Shown one piece after another: positions 41,902 to 50,299 of a DNA stretch of 64,000 nt. The notes below the pieces were generated by a model that was not told where the DNA came from, made no database searches, and worked only from the letters and a program-made list of their open reading frames with translations. Position numbers and translations under genes: made by a program. This stretch comes from Pigmentiphaga sp. (GTDB lineage: Bacteria; Pseudomonadota; Gammaproteobacteria; Burkholderiales; Burkholderiaceae_B): assembly GCA_023228945.1 (NCBI GenBank), contig JALOAI010000019.1, forward strand, positions 40,011-104,010, read 5' to 3'. Position 1 is the stretch's first letter; each line of letters begins with the position of its first letter.

Positions 41902-41932
41902 GGACGAGGCTTGCGCACAGGCGCGTGGTCAG
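41902..41932 (-). repeat. Dispersed element, copy F, on the ligase stop codon
   Basis: GAGGCTTGCGC...GCGTGGTCAG on the plus strand. In the gene direction the element starts with the TGA stop codon of the acyl-CoA ligase and continues into the gap before the acyl-CoA dehydrogenase. Confidence 0.55.
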
Positions 41933-43758
41933 CCTGACGGCCGCAGCGTCTGCTGCAACACGCGCCGCGCCACCTTGCCGGTGGCGTTCTTGGGCAACTC
42001 TTCCAGAAAATACACCTGGCGCGGGCATTTGTAGGCCGCGAGCTTCTGGCGCAGCCGGCCTTGAATCTCCTGCGCCGTGAGTCGGTTGCCAGCGCGGACC
42101 ACAACGGCGGCCGCCACCTGCTCCACCCAGTGCGGATGAGGCTGGCCGAAGACGCAGGCCTCGCGCACCTCGGCCCAACCCAGCAGGCAGGCCTCGACCT
42201 CGGAGGGGTAGACGTTCTCGCCACCGGTGACGATCATGTCGTTCTTGCGGTCGAGCAGATAGAACAGTCCGTCGTGATCCTGATAGCCCAAATCGCCCGT
42301 GCGCAGCCAGGGCGCATTCGCCATCGTGCCTGCGCCGCCAGCCGCGGCAACGTCGGCTTCGATCCTGGCCTCGGCCCGCGACGGGTGTTGATCGGCATGC
42401 CAGACGCTCGCGGCGGCGGCCGGGTCGGCAGCGTGCCAATAGCCCCGCATGCTGTAGGGGCCGCGGACCTCGATCTCGCCAACCGCGCCTGGGCCGCATG
42501 TGCCGCCGTCTTCAGCCACGATCCGGACCTCGATCCCGGGCATCGCCCGGCCGCAGGCCGTCAGGCGCCCTGGCCTGTCGCCCGCCGCGGCCTGCCGGTG
42601 AACCCCAGGCTCGAGCACGGTGGCGATGCCGCTTTCGGTCGAGCCATAGCTCTGGACAAAGGCGCACGTCGGCAGGCGCGCCATGGCCCGCTTCAACAAT
42701 TCGACCGGCATGGGCGAAGCCGCGTAGAACAGCATGCGCAGGTGGGACAAATCAGCGCCAGGCATGGCCGGATGGTCGAGCAAGGCGGCTACCATGGTGG
42801 GCACCAGATGCACATAGGTGATGGCACGCTGCTCCAGCGCGTCGATCACCGCCGCGGCTTCGAAACGGGCGAGCACGTGGGTGGCGCAGCCGGCCCAGAA
42901 GCTGGCGAAGCCATGGTAGAACAAACCCCCAACGTGGAAGAACGGGAGCGCGGCCAGCACCCGGTCCGCAGGCGTCAGGCCCGCCACGGCCACCGCGGCC
43001 TGGCGGGCGTTGCCCACGACGAAGCGATGGCTCAGCGCCACCGCCTTGGGCGCGCCCGTGGTGCCGCTGGTGTAGAGCAGGCAGGCCAGGTCGTCGGGCT
43101 GTGCCGCCTCCACAGGCTCGCTGGCGTCGGCCGCGGCCAGCCAGTCTTCGTAGGCCAGCCAGCCGGCGGGCGCGGCATCCCAGCCCACGCATACCAGGTC
43201 CTTGGGCAGCCGATCGCGTAGCGCTTCGATCCGGGGCTGGTCTTCGATATCCACGAACAGCAAACGCGGCTGGCAATGTTGCAACAATGCCAGAAGTTCC
43301 TCGGCGGTGAGGCGCCAATTGAGCGGCACCATGACCATGCCCGACTTGCCCAGGCCAAGTACCTCGAAGGTTTCGCGGCGGTTGCGCGACAGCACCGCCA
43401 CGCGGTCGCCCGCCGCCAGGCCCAGCGCTTGCGCCGCCCGGTTGAGGCGATTGATGCGCTCATTGAACCCACCGAAGGCGACGGTTCGCCCGGCTTCGTC
43501 CACCCAGGCGGTGGCGTTGGGCCGACGCGCCGCGTGGCCGCGCATCACCGCGCCGATGGTGAAAGCGTCTTCGGACGGCCGGTCAAAAACAACCTCGGCG
43601 CCATCGGTTTGCCGCGCCTCGTGAGCCACCTCGCCTCCAGGGCCGGAGCTCGGGCGGCTCGCCTCGGGGGGGTCTGCGGCGCCCGGAGGGGCAAGCTCCG
43701 CCAGGCTTCGACCAGAAGGACGATTCCGCCCGTCGCCTGGCTGGTGGGGCTCGGTCAT
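41929..43758 (-). CDS. AMP-forming acyl-CoA ligase with N-terminal extension
   Basis: The 609-residue ANL-family ligase activates a carboxylic acid to its CoA thioester. It carries the P-loop LLYTSGTTGAPK, the YGSTESG motif, WLRTGDLGY and the C-terminal catalytic lysine in PKNATGKVARRVL. It resembles fatty-acid/aryl ligases of the FadD13/4CL type. The first 60 residues (RPSGRSLAELAPPGAADPPE...) are extra compared with the family and come from palindromic DNA (43644-43700). ATGA overlap couples it to the enoyl-CoA hydratase. Another extra stretch around AEARIEADVAAAGGAG interrupts the C-terminal domain. Confidence 0.92.
   Translation of the reverse strand: MTEPHQPGDGRNRPSGRSLAELAPPGAADPPEASRPSSGPGGEVAHEARQTDGAEVVFDRPSEDAFTIGAVMRGHAARRPNATAWVDEAGRTVAFGGFNERINRLNRAAQALGLAAGDRVAVLSRNRRETFEVLGLGKSGMVMVPLNWRLTAEELLALLQHCQPRLLFVDIEDQPRIEALRDRLPKDLVCVGWDAAPAGWLAYEDWLAAADASEPVEAAQPDDLACLLYTSGTTGAPKAVALSHRFVVGNARQAAVAVAGLTPADRVLAALPFFHVGGLFYHGFASFWAGCATHVLARFEAAAVIDALEQRAITYVHLVPTMVAALLDHPAMPGADLSHLRMLFYAASPMPVELLKRAMARLPTCAFVQSYGSTESGIATVLEPGVHRQAAAGDRPGRLTACGRAMPGIEVRIVAEDGGTCGPGAVGEIEVRGPYSMRGYWHAADPAAAASVWHADQHPSRAEARIEADVAAAGGAGTMANAPWLRTGDLGYQDHDGLFYLLDRKNDMIVTGGENVYPSEVEACLLGWAEVREACVFGQPHPHWVEQVAAAVVVRAGNRLTAQEIQGRLRQKLAAYKCPRQVYFLEELPKNATGKVARRVLQQTLRPSG
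43644..43700. repeat. Inverted repeat inside acyl-CoA ligase N-terminus
   Basis: CGGAGCT (43644-43650) and AGCTCCG (43694-43700) form 7-bp arms around a GC-rich interior with further short complementarities. The DNA is translated as the ligase's extra N-terminal segment. Confidence 0.45.
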
Positions 43759-44693
43759 GATCGCCGCACCTTGTCTTTTTTGTGTTCGAGGAAGTCCCGC
43801 AGCCGGCGCTTGGCCTCGTCGTCGCCCTGGGCCACGCCGACCATCAGCATTTCGGTGAACAAGCCGGCCTGCGGATCCTGCTCGACGATGCGGGGTATCG
43901 CCTGCAGCACGGCGAAGTTGGCCAGTGGCGCGTTGCGGGCGATGCGGGCGGCCAATTGCAGGGCGCGGTCCAGGCCTTCGCCCGGCTCCACCAAGTACTG
44001 CGACAGGCGCAATCGGTTGTGCGCCTCTTCAGCGTCGTACACCCGGCCCGAGAGCATCATGTCGATCACCGCATCGGCGCCGATCAGCCGGGGCAAGCGC
44101 ACCGAACCGCCCGAGCCGAGGAAGATGCCGCGCGTGCCTTCGGGCAGCGCGTAATAGGCGCTGCGCTCGGCGATGCGGATGTGCGCCGCGGCCGCCAGTT
44201 CCAGGCCGCCGCCGATGACCGCGCCATGCAGCACCGCGATCACCGGCACCCGGCAGAACTGCACGGTATCGTTCAGACGCTGGCCGATGATGGAAGTCTC
44301 GAAGCTCTCGGCGGTGGTGGTTTCCTTCAGTTCGTTGAGATCGAGGCCCGCGCAGAAGTGTTCGCCGGCGCCGCGCATCACCACGCCCTGTACGTCGCGG
44401 GGAATGGTGCTGAAGAAGGCCTGCAGCGCCAAGACCAGATCGTCGTTCAGGGCGTTGCGCTTGGCCGGTCGGTCGAGCGTGAGCACGGCCAGATTGCCGT
44501 GGCGCTCGACGCGGATGCAGTCGGGCAGCGGCACCGGCCAGTCGTGCGCGGGAGCAAGGCGATCGTTGGGGGGCGATGCCGTCGCGAGCTTCGTTTCTTC
44601 GTCTGCCGGCGGGATCGCCTTCGAGGCCGGCGACTCCGTGCGAGGGCCCGGCCCATCGTGGGCGGTGGGCTCGGGGTGCTTGCCTGTCGTCAT
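43755..44693 (-). CDS. Enoyl-CoA hydratase/isomerase family protein
   Basis: This 312-residue crotonase hydrates a 2-enoyl-CoA or performs a related reaction. The oxyanion-hole segment GEHFCAGLDLNEL and both catalytic Glu positions (GGLELAAA and ALPEGTRG) are present. About 60 N-terminal residues before CIRVERHGNLAVL are an extra Pro/Ala-rich segment. Starts and stops are coupled by ATGA to the dehydrogenase before it and the ligase after it. Confidence 0.9.
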   Translation of the reverse strand: MTTGKHPEPTAHDGPGPRTESPASKAIPPADEETKLATASPPNDRLAPAHDWPVPLPDCIRVERHGNLAVLTLDRPAKRNALNDDLVLALQAFFSTIPRDVQGVVMRGAGEHFCAGLDLNELKETTTAESFETSIIGQRLNDTVQFCRVPVIAVLHGAVIGGGLELAAAAHIRIAERSAYYALPEGTRGIFLGSGGSVRLPRLIGADAVIDMMLSGRVYDAEEAHNRLRLSQYLVEPGEGLDRALQLAARIARNAPLANFAVLQAIPRIVEQDPQAGLFTEMLMVGVAQGDDEAKRRLRDFLEHKKDKVRRS

Positions 44694-45703
44694 GCGGAAG
44701 CTCCAGGTGTGGATGCGGCGGGACGCGAGGCTGGCTCGGTCGCCTGGCTGGCCTGTTGCAGGCGCACGACTTCCACCAGTTGCCGGTCGCGCCAGCGCAC
44801 CCACTCGGCCACCTCCTGGCCGTCGGCCACTTCTTCGGCGGCGGCGGCCAGGCGGGCCTTGGTGGCGTCGTCGAAGGTGGGAATGGCGGTGGGCGTCCAC
44901 CATTGCTCGATCGCCGCTCCGGCATGATCGAGAATGCCCTTCATCCCCCCAGGGCCGCCGGCCAGATGCAGGGTGAGCAGGCCCCCCATCAAGGCCCAGC
45001 GCGGCCCCAGGCCATAGCGCACCGCGGCGTCGATGTCGCGCGCGCTGGCCACGCCATCGAGCAGGCACTGCACGGCTTCGCGCACCAGGGCAAACTGCAG
45101 GCGGTTGGTCATGTGGCCGCTGGCCTCGGCGTGCAGCAGGATCGGCTGCTTGCCCAGATGGCGGGCAAAACCCATCGCCCACTCCAGCAAGGCGGGATCG
45201 GTTTGCCGGCCGCCCACTACCTCCACCAGGGGAATCAAATGGCTGGGGTTGAAAGGGTGCACCACCACCAGGCGGCCCGGATGGCGGCAGGCCTGCTGCA
45301 TCGAGCTGGGCGGGATGCCGCCGGTGCTCGACAGGATCGGCACCAGCGGCGGCGCGACGGCATCGATCTCGGCCAGCACGCTGGCCTTGAGCTCGGGCTT
45401 CTCCGGGACGTTCTCCTGGATGACGTCGGCTCCGGTCGCGGCCTCGGCGGCGCTGGCGACAAAACGCAGCGCTTCCTGCGGTGGCGTCTCGGTGCGGGCC
45501 ACGCCCAGTTGGCGCAAGGCCGGCCAGGCGTCGGCCACGAATTGGCGCGCGCGGGCTTCGGCACCGGGGCCGGGATCGTGGGCCAGGACTTGCCAGCCCC
45601 GGGCGAGGAACAGCGCCGTCCAGCTGGCGCCCACGGAACCGACGCCGAGCACGGCAACCGTGCGGATGGCGGAGGGATCGGGATAAGAAAACGGTACGGG
45701 CAT
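44690..45703 (-). CDS. Carnitine-dehydrogenase-like 3-hydroxyacyl dehydrogenase
   Basis: The 337-residue protein has an NAD-binding Rossmann motif (VAVLGVGSVGASW), catalytic VHPFNPSHLIPLVEVVGG with the histidine, and GPRWALMGGLLTLHLAGG. These features are closer to L-carnitine 3-dehydrogenase than to fatty-acid 3-hydroxyacyl-CoA dehydrogenase. Such enzymes oxidise a free 3-hydroxy acid to a 3-keto acid, the substrate type of the BKACE enzyme encoded next upstream. No betainyl-CoA thioesterase is present, so carnitine itself is not assured. Confidence 0.85.
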   Translation of the reverse strand: MPVPFSYPDPSAIRTVAVLGVGSVGASWTALFLARGWQVLAHDPGPGAEARARQFVADAWPALRQLGVARTETPPQEALRFVASAAEAATGADVIQENVPEKPELKASVLAEIDAVAPPLVPILSSTGGIPPSSMQQACRHPGRLVVVHPFNPSHLIPLVEVVGGRQTDPALLEWAMGFARHLGKQPILLHAEASGHMTNRLQFALVREAVQCLLDGVASARDIDAAVRYGLGPRWALMGGLLTLHLAGGPGGMKGILDHAGAAIEQWWTPTAIPTFDDATKARLAAAAEEVADGQEVAEWVRWRDRQLVEVVRLQQASQATEPASRPAASTPGASA

Positions 45704-45837
45704 GCCTGGCCTCGATCAGGAAGAAGCGCCGGCCACCGAGAGCGGCGGCCGCGGCGCGTGAAGGTTCGGGGTGGAGAACTCCGGGCCTCGGCCCAAGCGT
45801 CGCCATTGCCCTGTGAGAGAACCACCGGCCCCCGGCA

Positions 45838-45896
45838 CCTCGTGACCTCGCGCGGCCTTATCCCGGGGACTGTGCGTGCGCTCTGACATGGGATCA
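45838..45896 (-). repeat. Degenerate dispersed element, copy H, on BKACE stop codon
   Basis: TCGCGCGG...CCGGGGAC...GTGCGCTCT...GGATCAGG aligns with the element only with gaps. The TCA (45894-45896) is the BKACE stop on the minus strand, the same register as copies C and F. Confidence 0.3.
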
Positions 45897-46790
45897 GGCG
45901 GCGAGCGGCCGCAGGCCCATCATCTCCCGCGCTTCGGCGGGGGTTGCAGGCTCGGCGCCCAGCTCGCGGATGATGCGCACCATGCGTTCGACCAGTTGCA
46001 CGTTGGTGGCCAGTTCTCCGTGGGCGTAGTACAGATTGTCTTCGAGGCCCACGCGCACATGGCCCCCCATCAGCACGCCTTGCGTGGTGGCCGGCAGTTG
46101 CGCCTGGCCGATCGCGCTCACGTTGAAAATGGCATCGCGTGGCAAATGGTCCACCATGGTTTGCAGGATGCGCGGGGTATACGGCAGCGCTCCCTGGAAG
46201 GCATTGACGCCGAGCACGATGTTGATGAAATACGGTGGTTCGTCCAGCCCTTCGGCGATCGAGCGGGCGACGTCCTGCACGATGTCTTCGAGGCTGAACA
46301 CTTCCCACTCCGGCTTGATGCCCCGCTCGCGCATGCGTTCGGCCAGGATGCGGATGCGGCTGGGCGAAGTGGGCACCAGGATCTCGCGGCTGCCGAAGCT
46401 CGCGCAGATCGTTTGCGCATCGAGGGTGCACATTTCGGCGCCCGGGGCCTCCATGCCCTTGAGGCGCTGTTCGAAGTCGATCTCCCACATGCCGTTGTTG
46501 AGCTGATGGACCATATCGCCATTGATGCCGCCGCCCGTGGAGTTGTTCAGCACAATATCGCAGCGCTCACGGATCAGGCGGTTCATCTCGCCATACAAGG
46601 CCGGATCGCAGGTGGCCTCGTCGTCGCTGGCGCGGCGCGCATGCAGTGCCGCCACGCTGGCGCCGGCCTCGTAGCAGCGCAGAACATCGTCGGCGATCTC
46701 GCGCGGCTGGGTGGGCAGGTGCGGACTCTGCCGCTTGCTGGCCATGCCACCGGTGGGGGCGATGGTCACGATGACCTTGGGAGTATTCAT
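45894..46790 (-). CDS. Beta-keto acid cleavage enzyme (BKACE, DUF849)
   Basis: BKACE enzymes split a beta-keto acid with acetyl-CoA into acetoacetate and a new acyl-CoA. The 298-residue TIM barrel has VIVTIAPTGG at the N-terminus, NNSTGGG in the middle and HVRVGLEDN with the conserved Glu near the end. The usual metal site HxH near residue 48 reads AALHAR: His50 is present but the first His is Ala48. A 190-bp gap precedes the dehydrogenase gene. The partner dehydrogenase supports the keto-acid route. Confidence 0.88.
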   Translation of the reverse strand: MNTPKVIVTIAPTGGMASKRQSPHLPTQPREIADDVLRCYEAGASVAALHARRASDDEATCDPALYGEMNRLIRERCDIVLNNSTGGGINGDMVHQLNNGMWEIDFEQRLKGMEAPGAEMCTLDAQTICASFGSREILVPTSPSRIRILAERMRERGIKPEWEVFSLEDIVQDVARSIAEGLDEPPYFINIVLGVNAFQGALPYTPRILQTMVDHLPRDAIFNVSAIGQAQLPATTQGVLMGGHVRVGLEDNLYYAHGELATNVQLVERMVRIIRELGAEPATPAEAREMMGLRPLAA

Positions 46791-46831
46791 GCGGGGCTCC
46801 TGAAATGGGTGGGACGTGGGCCGCTGGTGGC

Positions 46832-46880
46832 TCGCGACGGCCGGTTTGACGGGGCTTATGCTCTGGTTGCGCCGAAGCCT
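46832..46880 (-). repeat. Degenerate dispersed element, copy G
   Basis: GCTGGTGGCTCGCGACGG, then GACGGGGCTTATGCTCTGG resembles copy B with small insertions. It lies in the 128-bp gap after the FAD monooxygenase stop. Confidence 0.3.
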
Positions 46881-46918
46881 GGCTCTGATTGACGCCGCGG
46901 GCCGGCTTTAACGGTGGC

Positions 46919-48058
46919 TCAAGCCCCTGGCCCGGCTTGCAGCCGTTCGTAGGCATCGGCCAGTTCGGGATCGCGGCGGCGGACTTCGGCGTGGTCGACC
47001 CGGCCGCTGCGCGTGACGTAGTCGTAGGCGAACGAAACCGGATCCAGGTGCAGCTTGGGGCCGAGGTTCTCGTACCACTCGGTGCTTTTGATGGCCGCCT
47101 GCTGCAGGCGGTCGGAACCGGGCTGGCGCCGCGCGACGAAATCGGCCAGGATGGCCGGAACGCTGCCCGGTTGGGCTTGGCAGGACTCATACAAGGCGAT
47201 CGAATCCTGCATGGCCAACCGCGTGCCCGAGCCCACCGACGGATGGCCGGTGCGCAGCGCATCGCCCAGCAGCACGATATTGCGCCAATGCCAATGCCGG
47301 TTCTTGACGATGGTATAGCGGAACCACTGCGAGTTGTTGGACAGCAGGCGATGGCCCTGCAGATCCTCGGCGAATACGCCTTCGCAGTAGGCCAGGCTCT
47401 CGGCCTCGCTCATGCGGCCCAGACCCGCGCGCTCGAAGGTCGCGGGATCGACTTCCACCAGGAAGGTGCTGTGATCGGCGCTGTACTGGTAGGTGTGGGC
47501 GATCACCAGGCCGTCGTCGTTCTGGCGGAAGATCAGCGACAAGGCGGGGAACAATTGGGTGGTGCCATACCAGGCCAGGTAATTGGGCCGTTCGTCGAGC
47601 TCGGGCTGGAAGTGTTCGGCCAAGCGGCTGCGGATGGCGCTGTTGGCGCCATCCGCAGCGACGATCAGGTCGCTGTCGGCGAACCGGGCTGGGTCGTCCT
47701 GGCGGCTATTGAAATGCAGCTTGACGCCCACTTGGCGGCAATGCCGGTGCAAGGCCGCCAGCAGATCGATGCGTGCCATGCGATGGAAGGTATTGTTGGC
47801 CAGGCGTACCCGAGTTCCGCCATGCACCACCGCCATGTCATCGTGCACCACCTGGCCCGCGGTCATGCTGGCGTAGAGTTCGGGGGCGATATCGCGTACG
47901 AAGGCCAGCGCCACGTCGGAGAACACGACGCCCCAGCCGTAGGTGGCGTCTTCCGCGTCGCGCTCATACACCTGGACGTCGTGCCCCGCGTTCTCGCGCG
48001 CCATCAGGTAGGCGTAGAACAGGCCGGCGGGGCCGCCGCCGATGATCGAGATCTTCAC
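46919..48058 (-). CDS. FAD-dependent monooxygenase (salicylyl-CoA hydroxylase/VioD-like)
   Basis: The 379-residue flavoprotein has the dinucleotide motif GGGPAG (residues 7-12), YGWGVVFSD, and the FAD-closing GDALRTGHPSVGSGTRLAM. GWGVVFSD is shared with salicylyl-CoA and anthraniloyl-CoA hydroxylases and VioD, which hydroxylate aromatic rings. Unlike the long two-domain forms it lacks an old-yellow-enzyme C-terminus. It leads the acyl-CoA operon and faces a LysR gene, so an aryl-CoA or related ring is a reasonable substrate (inference). Confidence 0.88.
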   Translation of the reverse strand: MKISIIGGGPAGLFYAYLMARENAGHDVQVYERDAEDATYGWGVVFSDVALAFVRDIAPELYASMTAGQVVHDDMAVVHGGTRVRLANNTFHRMARIDLLAALHRHCRQVGVKLHFNSRQDDPARFADSDLIVAADGANSAIRSRLAEHFQPELDERPNYLAWYGTTQLFPALSLIFRQNDDGLVIAHTYQYSADHSTFLVEVDPATFERAGLGRMSEAESLAYCEGVFAEDLQGHRLLSNNSQWFRYTIVKNRHWHWRNIVLLGDALRTGHPSVGSGTRLAMQDSIALYESCQAQPGSVPAILADFVARRQPGSDRLQQAAIKSTEWYENLGPKLHLDPVSFAYDYVTRSGRVDHAEVRRRDPELADAYERLQAGPGA

Positions 48059-48123
48059 ACTCGCGCTCCTGGAAATCCGTGTTGGGGTATCCAGGCATGA
48101 TAGACCTCGGGATGGTTATGATG

Positions 48124-48150
48124 ATAATGCCGTCTCGCTATAGGCGTTAT
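48124..48150. promoter_or_regulatory. LysR-type operator between LysR gene and acyl-CoA operon
   Basis: ATAATGCC-N11-GGCGTTAT is an inverted repeat with 7 of 8 bases paired. The spacer and T-N11-A geometry fit a LysR recognition site. It lies 20 bp before the LysR ATG and 66 bp before the monooxygenase start, fitting autorepression and activation. Confidence 0.65.
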
Positions 48151-48169
48151 TCAGTTTTTGGAGAACTCC

Positions 48170-49105
48170 ATGGACGCCCGCGTCCTCGAATGGTTTCTGC
48201 GCGTGGCCGAAGTCGGCAGCATCAACCGGGCCGCCACCTCGCTGCCGATGTCTCAGCCCGCCTTGTCGCGGCATATCGCGGCGCTCGAACATGAAATGGG
48301 CGTCGCCCTCTTCGTGCGCACCCAGGGCGGCGTGCGCCTGACCGAGCCTGGCCGCCTGCTGGCCGACCGCGCCCGCCCCTTGCTGCGCCAGTTCGCCCAG
48401 CTCAAGGAAGAAGTGAGCGATACCGCGGCGGGTCAGTTGAGCATCGGCATCCCGCCTTCCTGGCGGCAGGTATTCACCGCGAACTTCCTGCACGGCATGC
48501 TGGCCAATCACCCCGGCATCAAGCTGCGCGTGCACGAAGGCGTCAGCCACGCGCTGCGCGACTTGCTGCTGGGCGGCAGCCTGGATCTCGGGCTGGTGCC
48601 TGTCGATCCGGCCACGGCCACCGGGCTGGAACAAACGCCGCTATTGCGCGAACCCTTGATCGTCGTCGGCCCCGCCGCCGCTCGCTTCGATCCCGGTGCG
48701 CCGATACCGGCCGAAGCCCTGGGGGAGCATAAGCTGATCATGCCCGCGCGCCCCAATGTGCTGCGGCTGCAGGTGGAGCAAGCCATGCGCCGGCATGGGC
48801 TCATCCCTCGCGTCGTGGTGGAAACCGATACCTTGGCGCTATGCCTGGATCTGGCCCGCCAGGGCGAAGGCTGGACCGTGGTGCCCGCCTGCTCGGTCTC
48901 GGGGGGCGTGCCCAACGCTTCGGTGAGTTGGGGGCCACTGCGTGGCGTCGAGCTCACCTGGGCCTTGTTCGAAAATACCGCCCGCAGCCATTCGCCGGCG
49001 GTGCGGCAGGCAAGGCGGCTGATGTTGGCCACCCTGAGGGATACGCTGGCGGCCGGGCGTTGGTTCGGCGCCGAAGGGCTGGCGGACCTCGCCGCCCCGT
49101 CCTGA
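48170..49105 (+). CDS. LysR-family regulator of the acyl-CoA operon
   Basis: The 311-residue protein has an N-terminal winged HTH (WFLRVAEVGSINRAATSLPMSQPALSRH, abbreviated) and a two-lobed effector domain starting at GQLSIGIPPS. ATG at 48170 has GGAG 6 nt upstream; the TTG at 48158 was rejected. It is divergent from the FAD monooxygenase with a LysR-type operator in the gap, so it most likely activates that operon in response to a pathway intermediate. Confidence 0.9.
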   Translation: MDARVLEWFLRVAEVGSINRAATSLPMSQPALSRHIAALEHEMGVALFVRTQGGVRLTEPGRLLADRARPLLRQFAQLKEEVSDTAAGQLSIGIPPSWRQVFTANFLHGMLANHPGIKLRVHEGVSHALRDLLLGGSLDLGLVPVDPATATGLEQTPLLREPLIVVGPAAARFDPGAPIPAEALGEHKLIMPARPNVLRLQVEQAMRRHGLIPRVVVETDTLALCLDLARQGEGWTVVPACSVSGGVPNASVSWGPLRGVELTWALFENTARSHSPAVRQARRLMLATLRDTLAAGRWFGAEGLADLAAPS

Positions 49106-49159
49106 AGGATAAGCCCGGACACCGGTCAGCCCCTGCGGATTGGCCGGTGCCTGGCGCAT

Positions 49160-49215
49160 CCGAGCGGCATGCTGGTCGCGAGGTGGACCGGGGCTTGCTC
49201 TTTGGCCCGGGGCCA
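49160..49215 (-). repeat. Dispersed element, copy B
   Basis: GAGCGGCATGC, GCGAGGTGGACCGGGGCTTG and TTTGGCCCGG appear in the same order as copy A. It lies between the convergent LysR and htpX genes. Confidence 0.6.
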
Positions 49216-49245
49216 AGCGGCCGCCTGCGCCGCGAGGCGCCGGGT

Positions 49246-50130
49246 TTACTGCATCGGTTGCGCGCGCTGCAGGGTGATGATGCGTGCCTGGATGGGCGGG
49301 TGCGAGGCGAACAGCGAGCTCACCGACGGCTTGCCGGAGATCCCCGCCATTTGCACACTCTTGGGCAGGTCGCCGGGCTCGATATTGCCCAGGCGCGCCA
49401 GGGCGCGGATCATCGGCTCGCGCGAGCCCAGCAACTGGGCCGATCCGGCGTCGGCGCGATACTCGCGGCGGCGCGAGAAGCCCGCGACGATGATCGTGGC
49501 CAGCACGCCGAAGACGAGCTCGGCCACCACCACGGTGACGTAATAGCCGATGCCCGGGCCGCGTTCGTTGCGCAGGATCATGGTGTCGACCACATAACCC
49601 ACGATGCGCGCCAGGAAGATCACGAAGGTGTTGACCACGCCCTGGATGAGGGTGAGCGTGACCATGTCGCCATTGGCGACGTGGGCGACCTCATGGCCCA
49701 GCACCGCCGCCACTTCTTCTTCCGTCATGCTATCGAGCAGCCCGGTGGACACCGCCACCAGCGCGTTATTGCGGAAGGCGCCGGTGGCAAAGGCGTTGGG
49801 CGCACCCTCGTAGATGGCGACTTCGGGCATGCCGATGTTGGCCCGCTGCGCGAGCTGGGCCACGGTGTCCACCAGCCAGGCCTCGCGCGAATTGGCCGGC
49901 CGACTGGGATCGATCACGCGGGCGCCGGTGCTCATCTTGGCCATGGGCTTGCTGATGAGCAGCGAAATAATGGCGCCGCCAAAACCGATCACGGCCGAAA
50001 ACACGAGCAGGGCATTGAAGTTGATCCCTTGCTCGGTAATGACGCGATCGACGCCCAAAATGCGCAGCGAGGCGCTGAGCACCAGGACGACCGCGAGGTT
50101 GGTCATTAGAAACAACGCGATGCGTTTCAT
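49246..50130 (-). CDS. htpX: Membrane protease HtpX
   Basis: HtpX is an inner-membrane zinc protease for misfolded membrane proteins, working alongside FtsH. The 294-residue protein has two N-terminal membrane segments, the zinc motif HEVAH (residues 146-150), two more hydrophobic segments and the third ligand Glu in RREYRADAG. Length and layout are normal. It lies downstream of the dynamin pair, 169 bp away, and is likely expressed on its own. Confidence 0.96.
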   Translation of the reverse strand: MKRIALFLMTNLAVVLVLSASLRILGVDRVITEQGINFNALLVFSAVIGFGGAIISLLISKPMAKMSTGARVIDPSRPANSREAWLVDTVAQLAQRANIGMPEVAIYEGAPNAFATGAFRNNALVAVSTGLLDSMTEEEVAAVLGHEVAHVANGDMVTLTLIQGVVNTFVIFLARIVGYVVDTMILRNERGPGIGYYVTVVVAELVFGVLATIIVAGFSRRREYRADAGSAQLLGSREPMIRALARLGNIEPGDLPKSVQMAGISGKPSVSSLFASHPPIQARIITLQRAQPMQ

Positions 50131-50299
50131 GCACTACCTTTGATTGTGAGTCATGCGAAATGCCCAGGCACCGTGCCTGGAAAACCGGTTGGCGATCATA
50201 CCAGCGGTGGACGACGCTGTGACCGGTCGTGGCCGGTTTGGTTCACGCCGCACCACCTTTCCGGACCGCTGATTCAAAATGGGGTTCGCGCCGCGCAAA

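Noticed and set aside
43755..45806. 683-codon frame fusing upstream sequence to the enoyl-CoA hydratase
   Set aside because: The first part is a frame shadow of the dehydrogenase; the ATG at 44693 with ATGA coupling is the likely start.
40659..48058. Calling the acyl-CoA operon a carnitine degradation operon
   Set aside because: The dehydrogenase and BKACE fit, but the thioesterase and glycine-betaine genes are absent and extra aryl-type enzymes are present.
49227..49240. GCGCC-GCGA-GGCGC hairpin after htpX as a terminator
   Set aside because: Only 5 bp and no T-run on either strand.
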